A DNA stretch of 64,000 bases from assembly GCA_016182965.1 (NCBI GenBank), contig JACPFM010000074.1, positions 1-64,000 on the forward strand. The letters run 5' to 3'. Source of the DNA: Deltaproteobacteria bacterium (GTDB taxonomy: Bacteria; Myxococcota_A; Polyangia; Polyangiales; JADJMO01). This document shows positions 17,170 through 26,290 of this stretch, piece by piece. Position 1 is the stretch's first letter. Each line of letters begins with the position of its first letter. The notes below the pieces were generated by a model. It was given only the letters and a program-made list of their open reading frames with translations. It searched no databases and was not told the DNA's origin. Both the position numbers and the translations under genes were made by a program.

Positions 17170-17733
17170 TCAGAGCTGAACCCGGCCGTCGCAAGGCACG
17201 TCGACCATGCGCGTGCTGCCCTGACCGCCGATGCGCACCCGCCGCACGCCGCACGCCACCTCGAACGGGCCGGGCGCGATGCCCACGCGCGCGTCGTCGA
17301 CGAAGACGGGCACGCCGGCCGCGTCGGGGACGCTCAACACGCCGACGTCGCGGCGCACGGGGCGGTACTCCCCGGCGATCGGCGACACGGCGGGCGCGGG
17401 TGATCGTGCCGCCCCGAGCGCGAGGATCGCGAGCGCCGCGACGAGGGTCGCGACCACCGCCCGGCGCGCGATCGCGCGCACGCGCAGCTCGCGACGGGTG
17501 GTCATGCGCAGCGTGATGTCCGCGTCGGTCTCGTCCGGTTGGGAGGCGACGAAGCGCTCGAGCGTCGCGTCGGACGAGAGCGGGATCAGCGTGTCGGTGC
17601 GACGCAGCGCCTCGTGCTCGAGGATCTTCCGGGCGCGCTCGGAGTCGAGTCCGCGCAACGGGATCGTCAACGCGTCCTGATCCGCTTCGCGCGTCGTCGG
17701 CGCGGGCTGAGCCGCAAGGAGCACGCGGGTCAT
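17170..17733 (-). CDS. Single-span membrane protein with C-terminal PEGA domain
   Basis: The 187-residue protein has a cytoplasmic region (1-88), a transmembrane helix (AVVATLVAALAILALGAA, about 89-107) and a periplasmic PEGA domain (VPVFVDDARVGIAPGPFEVACG, then RRVRIGG). The end of the molecule aligns in pattern with the PEGA domain of the 621-residue protein at 5128-6993: VDG/VDD, a Gly-x-x-P turn, a Cys-Gly pair and a terminal V-x-C. Role unknown. It is divergent from the DUF1566 lipoprotein gene at 17866. Confidence 0.75.
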   Translation of the reverse strand: MTRVLLAAQPAPTTREADQDALTIPLRGLDSERARKILEHEALRRTDTLIPLSSDATLERFVASQPDETDADITLRMTTRRELRVRAIARRAVVATLVAALAILALGAARSPAPAVSPIAGEYRPVRRDVGVLSVPDAAGVPVFVDDARVGIAPGPFEVACGVRRVRIGGQGSTRMVDVPCDGRVQL

Positions 17734-17865
17734 GGCGTGCGAGAGCAGATAGCCGAAGCCGGCCGCCCGCGCAGGCGAGCGCGCGCCCGTTCCGGCCAGA
17801 CCTTCATTTTCGGATCGGGGTGGAGATGCGCGCGAGGGGCGACCGGGCTACCATCGAGCACGCAC

Positions 17866-19035
17866 ATGCGCGTTGGCATGCGGCCTGCTGTCCCCGCCCG
17901 CGTGCGGAAGGCTCGATCGATCCTCGGCGTCGTCCTCGCGACGTCGCTCGTGGGCGGGTGCAACTGGATCTTCGACATCGAGCGCCGGGAGGTCCCGCCG
18001 CTCGTCCTCGGCGACGCCGGCGCCGGTTGGCAGCCCCCGTGCGGCGAGGCGCAGAGCAAGCCCACGGCCTGCGGGGGCGTGGAGGTCGACGTCTGCTCCG
18101 ACGCGAAGCACTGCGGCGTCTGCGGTCACGTGTGCGAGGACAGCCCGTACGTGCAGTGCCTGCGCGGCGCCTGCCACGACCACCGCGATCCGGGGCAGTG
18201 GACGATGGGCGAGCTGCCCGGCTGCGTGCCGAATGCTGATGCGACGGCGATGGAGGACGAAAACACCGGCCTGATCTGGGAGGGAGCCGGCAACGCGGAG
18301 GTCGACGCCGCCGGCTCCGCGGCGGAGGACCACTGCGCGCAGCTGAGCGCGGACGGTGTGGGCGGGTTCCGCGATTGGGCGCTGCCGACGCGCATCGAGC
18401 TGTCGACCCTCGCCAATTTCGAGTTCGATCTCCACAGCCCGTACAACGCCTGCCGCGCGCACTACCCCTCCGGCGCGCCGACGAGCGGCTGGTACTGCGG
18501 TCGCTCGAGAGCCGTCAGCGACAGGAGCTGGCGCCATCTGCTCCGCATCCCGGACGGCGCCGTCGTGATCATGCCGCCGTCGCTGGCGCGCAGGTGTCGT
18601 CCACGCTGCGTGCACGCCACCCGTCCGAACGTGCCCGATCGGTTCGTGCAGGACAGCTCCTTCATCTATGACCGCGCGACGGACCTGCTGTGGATGAGGC
18701 TTCCGGCGAGGCGGGACGACGATGGGGGGCAACCGGAGAAGTTCCGCCTTACGGAGGCGTTCGCCAAGTGCAGCTCGCTCGAGCCTCTCGGGAGCTGGCG
18801 GGTGCCGTGGCTGAAGGAGCTCGCCTCCATCGTCGACGAGCGCCGCGCCACGTCCATCTACGACGTCTTCCCCGCCGGCGGACCAGACGACTTCTGGTCC
18901 AAGAACTACTCGCGGACCGATCTGACCCTGCAATACGTCATGGACTTCGTGGACGGGGGCTTCGCCGCCTTCGCCAACGGCGAGGAGCAGACCTCCTCGC
19001 TCCGCTGCGTGCGCACCGGCCGGCTCGCGAGGTGA
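17866..19035 (+). CDS. Lipoprotein with two DUF1566 (Lcl C-terminal) domains
   Basis: The 389-residue protein has a long basic N-terminus and a lipobox at VGGC (Cys32), then a small Cys cluster (C-G-V-C-G-H-V-C). Two DUF1566-like units follow: the first contains DENTGLIWEG, FRDWALPTRIELSTL; the second contains DRATDLLWMRLP, GSWRVPWLKELASIVDER and ends SSLRCVRTG. DUF1566 resembles the C-terminal domain of the Legionella collagen-like protein Lcl and is common in secreted myxobacterial proteins, probably as a binding module. Start chosen at ATG 17866, which gives the lipobox; GTG/ATG codons nearby are alternatives. Confidence 0.82.
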   Translation: MRVGMRPAVPARVRKARSILGVVLATSLVGGCNWIFDIERREVPPLVLGDAGAGWQPPCGEAQSKPTACGGVEVDVCSDAKHCGVCGHVCEDSPYVQCLRGACHDHRDPGQWTMGELPGCVPNADATAMEDENTGLIWEGAGNAEVDAAGSAAEDHCAQLSADGVGGFRDWALPTRIELSTLANFEFDLHSPYNACRAHYPSGAPTSGWYCGRSRAVSDRSWRHLLRIPDGAVVIMPPSLARRCRPRCVHATRPNVPDRFVQDSSFIYDRATDLLWMRLPARRDDDGGQPEKFRLTEAFAKCSSLEPLGSWRVPWLKELASIVDERRATSIYDVFPAGGPDDFWSKNYSRTDLTLQYVMDFVDGGFAAFANGEEQTSSLRCVRTGRLAR

Positions 19036-19037
19036 GA

Positions 19038-20027
19038 TCACCCCGCCGGATCGATCTTCACCCCGTTGAAGAACCGCCGCGCATCCGCGCCGGACGCCCC
19101 GTCGCTCTCGACGACGACCGCGCGCACGTACAGCCGCGCGCCGATCACCGTGCCGCGCACCTCGACCCGCAGGCGACGCGGATGGAGCGCCGTGCTCGAC
19201 AGCAGATCGGCGAAGCGCCACGCGCGCTCGGCCGTCCCGGCGACCTGACAGCCGACCGCCGAGGGCTCGCGCACCGCGCTCTTGTCGGCGACCTGCAGAT
19301 CGGCCGGCGACGCCACGAAGCCCGTCGCGCCCGCGAGGAAGGCGTTCGTCGCGAGCGTGCACATCGTGACGAGCTCGTCGTCGCGAATCGGCAGCGTCCC
19401 GTCGGCGTTGGTCGGCAGATCGGCCCAGAGGACGCCGAACGCGCCGCGGTCGGCGACGCGCGCGGACTGCTCGTGCAGCGTGAGCGTCATGGCGCCGCTC
19501 GTGTGCGTCCCGCTCTTCTCGTCCGGCGTGCCCGGCAGCTCCGCGCCGTACCGGCCGCTCGACGATCGCACCTCGTGCCACTCCGGCGCGGGAGCGCTCG
19601 ACGAGCGGCTCGAGAGCAGCTGCACGGCGGCGACGATCGCGAAGAGCGTCGCGACGAGCGCGATCAGCCGCGGCGACACGTGCAGCCGGATCGGCGCCGC
19701 TTCGGCTTCGGGCGGCGGCGGCGGGTTCGTGTGCAGCGCCACCGGGAACACGCTCGGGAAGTCGCCGATGCGCTTGCCGCCGACCGACAGCTCCCAGTCG
19801 TCGACGGTCCGCGAGATGACGCACCCGAACCTGCCGATCCCGAACGTGAGCTCGCCCTCGTGCTCCTTGTGCACGACCATCCGCCCGTCGACGTACACGT
19901 GGAAGCGCCCGTCGCGCTCGACCAGATCGACGCGACGGTCGGAGCGGATGGCGCGCGGCGCGCCGCCCGTGCCCTCGGGTGCCTCGTACGTTCGCTCGAC
20001 CGGAATGGACCATCGCTTGACGTTCAC
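19038..20027 (-). CDS. Membrane protein of unknown function, 329 aa
   Basis: I do not recognise the family. The first 105 residues form a soluble beta-rich domain (it contains VYVDGRMVVHKEHEGELTFG, which resembles a short carbohydrate-binding or FHA-like fold but not convincingly). A transmembrane helix follows (LIALVATLFAIVAAVQLL, about 122-139), then a periplasmic domain of about 190 residues. Translation starts with GTG at 20027. The gene ends two bases after the convergent DUF1566 gene. It is divergent from the TPR gene at 20302, with a hairpin cluster between. Confidence 0.62.
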   Translation of the reverse strand: MNVKRWSIPVERTYEAPEGTGGAPRAIRSDRRVDLVERDGRFHVYVDGRMVVHKEHEGELTFGIGRFGCVISRTVDDWELSVGGKRIGDFPSVFPVALHTNPPPPPEAEAAPIRLHVSPRLIALVATLFAIVAAVQLLSSRSSSAPAPEWHEVRSSSGRYGAELPGTPDEKSGTHTSGAMTLTLHEQSARVADRGAFGVLWADLPTNADGTLPIRDDELVTMCTLATNAFLAGATGFVASPADLQVADKSAVREPSAVGCQVAGTAERAWRFADLLSSTALHPRRLRVEVRGTVIGARLYVRAVVVESDGASGADARRFFNGVKIDPAG

Positions 20028-20122
20028 GGCGTGCCTCCTCGGCTGGACGACGACCCTTCAGCGAGGCGCGTGCCGCTCGAGAAAGACCGAGGATTCTCGC
20101 GTTTGGCCGCTCCGGCCGGCGG

Positions 20123-20240
20123 CCCGTGACGAACCTTCGTCGTCACGGGGCGACGACGCGCCGTCGCGCCGTCGCGTCGTCACGTCGTCGGCCGGGGCGA
20201 CGCCGTTCCGTCGCGGCGACGACGAACCGTCGTCACCGCC
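20123..20240. repeat. Cluster of three stem-loops between divergent genes
   Basis: Three inverted repeats follow each other: CCCGTGACGA (20123-20132) with TCGTCACGGG (20140-20149), a perfect ten-base stem with a seven-base loop; GACGACGCG (20152-20160) with CGCGTCGTC (20173-20181), nine bases; and GACGACG (20218-20224) with CGTCGTC (20228-20234), extended by four more pairs after one mismatch. All share the GACGAC core. They lie in the 5' region of both neighbouring genes, so they could be protein-binding sites or mRNA structures. Confidence 0.7.
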
Positions 20241-20301
20241 GGGGCGTTCGCCTGATTTCGCCGGCGTGCGCGGCGGCACGCCGCGCGCAACACGGGCGGG
20301 C

Positions 20302-21208
20302 ATGCACATCGACGCACGCTCGTCCCACGACACCTCCCTGTTCCACGGCCGTGATCTGAGCGCCCGCGGACGTCACGATGACGCCCTCCGGTGGTTCGAC
20401 CTCGCGCTCGCCGAGCGACCGTCGGTCGCCGCGCTCTCCGCCAAGGGAGACGCGCTGTTCGCGCTGGGGCGCGTCCGCGAGTCGCTCGTCGCGTTCGAGA
20501 CGGCGATCGAGCGGAGCGGCGAAGCCGCGTATCCGTACTACGGCAAGGGGCGCGCGTTGACGAAGCTCGGGTCGCACCACGAGGCGATCGAGCCGTTGCG
20601 ACGCTTCCTCGCGCTGTTTCTGTCGCCGTCGCGGCTCACCGCGCAGGTGAGCGCGTGGCTCGACGCGATGACGCGGGTCGGCGACGTCCCCTCGATCCCA
20701 CCGCCGAGCGATCCGCTGGAGCGTGCGCGCGCGCTGCGCGGCGCCGGCAAGCCCCGTCAGGCCCCCGCGACGCTCCGCGAGGAGACCTCGTCGCCGCGCG
20801 CCGCACGACGCGGTGATGGAGGCGATCATCCGCGACGAGGGCGATCCGGAGGCGTGGCTGCTCCGCGCGCGCTTCGAGATCGCGTTGGGCAAGCACCTCG
20901 ACGCGCGCCGCGCGATCCAGCGCCTCGTGCGGATGCGCCCGCGCGTCGCCGCGTACCTGACGGTGGCGGCGCGGCTGTTCGCCTCGATCGGCGATCTCCA
21001 CGCAGCGCGGAAGCACGCGGTCGACGCGCTCTCGACCGACCCCGGCATCGTCGAGGCCTGGCTCGTGAAGGCGCGCAGCGACCTCGCCCTCGGCGACGCG
21101 CGGGCGGCGATCCCTGCCCTGCGCATGGTCCAGCAGCTCGCGCCGTCCGACGATTTCGGCACGCAGCACGAGGCGCAGGCGCTGCTCCGCAAGGCGACGG
21201 CGGGCTGA
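20302..21208 (+). pseudogene. TPR protein gene interrupted by a frameshift
   Basis: Reading from ATG 20302 gives tetratricopeptide-type repeats (FHGRDLSARGRHDDALRWFD, AKGDALFALGRVRESLVAFE, YYGKGRALTKLGSHHEAIEP). Around 20790-20810 the coding signal moves to another frame, which resumes with DAVMEAIIRDEGDPEAWLLRAR and further TPR units and ends at 21208. Both halves have strong third-position G/C bias and the same repeat logic, so they are one gene of about 300 codons with a one-base indel (or an assembly error). If real, the product is a TPR protein truncated after about 165 residues. Confidence 0.75.
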
Positions 21209-21223
21209 CCCGGACTCGTCGGC

Positions 21224-22163
21224 TCAGAAGACGGTCGAGAACGACAGGATCGCGTGGTCGTGTCCGACCGAGACGCGGGCGGCGCGGAGCTGCGTCGTGG
21301 TGCTCGTGAGGACGAGGTACGCGCCGGCGGCGACGCCGACGAAGCCGAGGGCGAAGCTCGCGGTCGAGAGGTTCCCGTAGCGGACGGCGTCGACGCTGTG
21401 ATCGGCGCCGACCGACGTGCACCCGGTGACGCACGCGTCGTCGCTCTTCGATTTCGCGTCGAGCGCGCGCACGCCGAAGTACGTGCCGACGCCGAGGCCC
21501 ACGGCGCCGACGCCGAGCGAGACGAACCCCGCGATCCGCCTGCCGGGGTGATCGATCGTCACCACGTCGCCCTGCGGCGAGGGCGGCGAGCCCGCGGGCG
21601 CCGGCTGGAGGGCGGGGATCGCGACCGTCTTCTGATCGGCCATGTCCTCCACCGCCACCGTCGTACGGAAAGGCTTCTTCTTCGGCGCCGTCGCGACCAC
21701 CTCGCGCTTGCCGGGGTCGACGGCGAACCTCGAGCCCCACGCCGCGCGCGGTATGGGCTGCCCGTCGAGCTCGATCGACAGGCCGGGCTCGTCGGCCGCG
21801 GGCGGGACGATCAGGGTCAGGTACGAGAGCACCGGCTCGAGCTCGGCGATCGCCTGGTTCGCGATGGCGAGGCGCGCCTCGTTCTTGTCGCGCACCGCGA
21901 ACGCGCGGCCCTCTTTGAAGCGCGCGTACGCCGATGCCGTCTTGCCGATCTTCCGAAAGCAGAGGGCGAGGTTCAGCACGACGCCGCCGCCCGGTTTGAG
22001 GCGGTGCGACTCGGCGAATTTCGGGCAAGCAGCGGCCCAATCGTTCTGCTCGTTGGCGAGCTTGCGCCCCTCCGCGAAGAGGCTGTCGGCGAGCGCGGCA
22101 GGATCGTCGGCGCGCGCGCCGACGGCGAGCGACAGGGCGATCGCCGCGAGAGAGGCCGTGATG

Positions 22164-22174
<11 letters not shown>
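21224..22174 (-). CDS. Secreted TPR/PEGA-type protein paired with a Ser/Thr kinase
   Basis: The 316-residue protein has a signal peptide (ALSLAVGARA), a TPR-like region (LFAEGRKLANEQNDWAAACPKF, then LNLALCFRKIGKTASAYARF), a PEGA-like beta domain (LSIELDGQPIP, then PGKREVVATA), and two C-terminal hydrophobic segments (about residues 215-240 and 270-292). The ATG at 22174 lies inside the end of the kinase gene (11-base overlap). The same order and design recur at 53098-54108. It is probably an envelope partner or substrate-side component of the kinase pathway; this is inference. Confidence 0.78.
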
Positions 22175-23564
<1,390 letters not shown>

Positions 23565-23583
23565 ACGGAGGACAGCTTACACC

Positions 23584-25179
23584 TCACGCCTTGCGCGTGC
23601 GCGCGAGGCCGAGGACCTCGATGCGGCTCGACAGTGTCGTCCGAGCGATGCCGAGCTCGCGGGCGGCGTGCGCGATCACACCGCCGTGCTTCGCGAGCGC
23701 GGCGCGGATGGCGTCGGCCTCCAGGGTGTCGAGCCGTGCGCGCGCGTCCTGCAGCGCCTGCCAGCTCTCGGCGAGGCGCTCCGGATCGACTCCGACCGAG
23801 GGCGCCGCCGCACTCGTGCTGCGACCCTCCATCGCCGCGAGATCGAAGTGCTCGACTCCGAGGGTCTCGGTGGCCGGATCGTCGGTGATCGCCCGCTCCC
23901 TCGCGCGCTGCACGTGGCGTTCCAGCTGCCGCACGTTGCCGGGCCAGTCGAGCGTCTCGGAGATCAGCATGCGGCGCAGGGGCAACGAAAGGAGCCATCG
24001 GCGCGACGGATCCGCGCGCCTGAGGAACGCCTCGGCGAGCGAGGGGATGTCCTCCCTCCGCTGTCGCAGGGGAGGCAGCTCGATCGTGAGCGCCGCGAGC
24101 CGGTAGTAGAGGTCCTCGCGGAAGCGCCCCTGCTCGATGGCCTTGCGGAGATCGCCGTTCGTCGCCGCGATGATCCGCACGTCGGCGCGCTTCGGTTCGG
24201 GGCGCTCCCAGCCGAGCGGGCGGTACGTCCCGAACTGCGTGAAATCGAGGAGGAGCTTCTGCGCGTGCGGCGGCAGGTTGAGCACCTCGTCGAGGATGAT
24301 CGTGCCGCCCTTGCCGAACTCGACGAGGCCGACGCGCTTGTTCGCCGCGCCCGAGAAGGAGCCGCGCTCGTGGCCGAACAGCTCGGAGGTGATCGTGTTC
24401 AGATCGTCGCTCGCACCGAGCATCGCGCGCACGATGGGCCGTCGGCCGCTCGCCTCCGCGATCGCCTCCGCGAGCAGCGTCTTCCCCGTGCCCGACTCGC
24501 CGAGGATGAGGATGGGCGAGGTGCTCGCCAGCGCCGAGGCCAGCTCGCGACGGATGCGCTGCATGCTCGGCGGCGCGAGCAGGTCGTCGAGCGGCGGCGT
24601 GGGTACGGCGTCGACGCGGTGCGCGCGCGCGGTGCGCAGCGCCTCGCGCGTCTCCCTCAGGCGATCGGACTGCGAGAGGACGGCGCCGAGCACCGGCGCG
24701 GCCGCGCGGAAGAACTCGACGTGTCGCTCGCCGACGAACTTCTCGCGATCGCGGAAATCGACGTAGAGCACCCCGCGCGTCTCGCGGCTGCCGGCCCGCT
24801 GCAGCGGCGCGGCGAGCGCGGCGATGATCCCCAGCGTCGTGACGCTCTGCGACGCCCCGAGCCCCGACATCGGGTCCCACTCGACGAGCTGCCCCGTCTG
24901 GAGCGCGCGCTGCACGATCGTCCGGCTGATCTCCTCGTGCTCGAGGGCGTCGAGCGCTCCGCGCTGCCCGCGCGCCTTGAATACGTGCGCGCTGCCATCG
25001 GACTGCGCGAGCAGGAGCATCCCGCGATCGGCGCCGAGCACGTCGACCAGGACATCGAGCCCCTGCTCGATCGCCTCGTCGCCCTCGAGGACACCGAAGA
25101 GACGCTCGTGCAAGCGGCAGATCGCCGCCCACAGGGATGCGTCGTCGAGCTTCCGGCGGTTGGAGAGGCTCGTGGTCAT
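23584..25179 (-). CDS. Sigma-54-dependent transcriptional activator with N-terminal GAF domain
   Basis: The 531-residue protein has a GAF-type sensory domain (about 20-170), a sigma-54-interaction AAA+ domain (about 200-430) and a Fis-type helix-turn-helix (about 493-527, with ARELGIARTTLSSRI). The AAA+ domain carries Walker A GESGTGKT (227-234), Walker B TIILDE (293-298) and the arginine-finger region REDLYYRL. The sigma-54-contacting loop reads GSFSGA (273-278) instead of GAFTGA. There is no receiver domain, so a small ligand or the adjacent kinase may control it. It heads the operon with the kinase. An eight-base tandem repeat lies just upstream of its start. Confidence 0.93.
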   Translation of the reverse strand: MTTSLSNRRKLDDASLWAAICRLHERLFGVLEGDEAIEQGLDVLVDVLGADRGMLLLAQSDGSAHVFKARGQRGALDALEHEEISRTIVQRALQTGQLVEWDPMSGLGASQSVTTLGIIAALAAPLQRAGSRETRGVLYVDFRDREKFVGERHVEFFRAAAPVLGAVLSQSDRLRETREALRTARAHRVDAVPTPPLDDLLAPPSMQRIRRELASALASTSPILILGESGTGKTLLAEAIAEASGRRPIVRAMLGASDDLNTITSELFGHERGSFSGAANKRVGLVEFGKGGTIILDEVLNLPPHAQKLLLDFTQFGTYRPLGWERPEPKRADVRIIAATNGDLRKAIEQGRFREDLYYRLAALTIELPPLRQRREDIPSLAEAFLRRADPSRRWLLSLPLRRMLISETLDWPGNVRQLERHVQRARERAITDDPATETLGVEHFDLAAMEGRSTSAAAPSVGVDPERLAESWQALQDARARLDTLEADAIRAALAKHGGVIAHAARELGIARTTLSSRIEVLGLARTRKA

Positions 25180-25194
25180 CCGCGGTCCTCAATA

Positions 25195-25210
25195 TGTCAC
25201 ATTGTCACAT
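25195..25210. promoter_or_regulatory. Eight-base perfect tandem repeat upstream of the sigma-54 activator gene
   Basis: TGTCACAT occurs twice in direct succession (25195-25202, 25203-25210), 16-31 bases upstream of the activator's start codon at 25179. On the transcribed strand it reads ATGTGACA twice, each containing TGTGA, the half-site of Crp-type regulators. A Crp/Fnr-family gene lies immediately upstream, so local control is possible. The full Crp palindrome is absent. Confidence 0.4.
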
Positions 25211-25327
25211 CGACGGCTTCGGCGCGGAGGCGCCCCGCTCGGATGTGTCTCCTGGATCGGCGGCGGGTGCCCGGGGCCGTCAGAACACGTAGCTCAACCC
25301 GCAGGTGAGTCTTCGGACCGCGATCGG

Positions 25328-26053
25328 TCAGAGCGACTCGGGACGGTCGCTCTTGTTCCGCGGCTGCGAGGGCGGCGGGTTCGTCTCGCGCTGGCGACGC
25401 GAGCCCCACCACAGACCGGAGCGGTTCGAGCGCAGCCACCCGCGACGCTCCCACTCGGCCAGCGTGCGCGAGACCGTCTCGGTCGTCGCGTGGACCATCA
25501 TCGCGAGGTCGCAGCGGCGGAGGGGCAGGGGCAGGTAGCGGCCGTCGTCGAGCGGCGAGCCGTGACGCTCGGCCAACCGATCGAGCAGGGCCATGATGCG
25601 GTCTTCGACCGGGCTGCCGACCAGCTCCGGGACGCGCTTGAGGAGGTTGCGCGACTCCTTGCCGAGCAGCTCGCCGAAGCGCTGCGAGGCGCCCGGGTTC
25701 GCGTGGATGGCGGCCAGCAGCACCGCGCGATCGACCAGCGCCACGTCGCAGGTGCGCATGGCGGAGACCGACACCGGCGAGGGCGCCGCGTCGATGGTCA
25801 GCGAGGGGACGGGGACGCTCGGACCGCGCTGCACGTCGAGCAGGATGCGGCCCTGGTGCAGCTTGACCAGGCCCTGCACCAACACCGGCACGGTGCTCTG
25901 CGCCTCGCCCTCCGACACGATCGAGCGTTCGCGCTCGATGCGTGCGTGGTGCGTTCGCGCGAGTACGTCGGCGAAATGGTGACGCGGCAACTCCGAGAAG
26001 AGCGAGATCTTCTTGAGCTCCGTGGCGAGGTCGAGCGGGGCGGCGACTCGCAT
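25328..26053 (-). CDS. Crp/Fnr-family transcriptional regulator
   Basis: The 241-residue protein has an N-terminal cyclic-nucleotide-binding-like domain (about 15-135; F-S-E-L-P-R-H-H-F-A-D-V-L opening) and a C-terminal winged helix with the motif RCDLAMMVHATTETVSRTLAEWERRGWL (about residues 180-207). The phosphate-binding cassette typical of cAMP binding is not evident, and there is no Cys cluster as in Fnr, so the ligand is unknown. The tail after the helix is Arg/Pro-rich. ATG 26053 is chosen because it starts the conserved domain. It lies 148 bases upstream of the sigma-54 activator on the same strand. Confidence 0.88.
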   Translation of the reverse strand: MRVAAPLDLATELKKISLFSELPRHHFADVLARTHHARIERERSIVSEGEAQSTVPVLVQGLVKLHQGRILLDVQRGPSVPVPSLTIDAAPSPVSVSAMRTCDVALVDRAVLLAAIHANPGASQRFGELLGKESRNLLKRVPELVGSPVEDRIMALLDRLAERHGSPLDDGRYLPLPLRRCDLAMMVHATTETVSRTLAEWERRGWLRSNRSGLWWGSRRQRETNPPPSQPRNKSDRPESL

Positions 26054-26290
26054 GACATCAACCTTTCCTGCGCAGAAGAGCGCGGCGATACCCCATGGAG
26101 ATCGGGGTGTCCCTCTCGCGGAAGAGCTTACCCGGGCGCTGCTCCAGGGCAACGCGTGCAGTTCAATTTAATTACTGGTCGTTGACCTGGAGCATGCGGA
26201 GAAGGTGGAACATCCGCGCTCGCGTTCAGACTGGAACAGCCTCGCTGGAAGTTGCCAGCGACGTTGCGCGCGCCTCGACCGTGCGCCAGG
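26054..26290. other. Intergenic region with a low-GC island
   Basis: This 237-base stretch lies between the Crp/Fnr gene start and the end of the glycosyltransferase gene. It contains TTCAATTTAATTACT at about 26162-26176, strikingly AT-rich for this genome, followed on the plus strand by TTGACC (26182-26187). The AT-rich block is about 110 bases upstream of the regulator's ATG and could be part of its promoter. No small gene is convincing. Confidence 0.4.
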
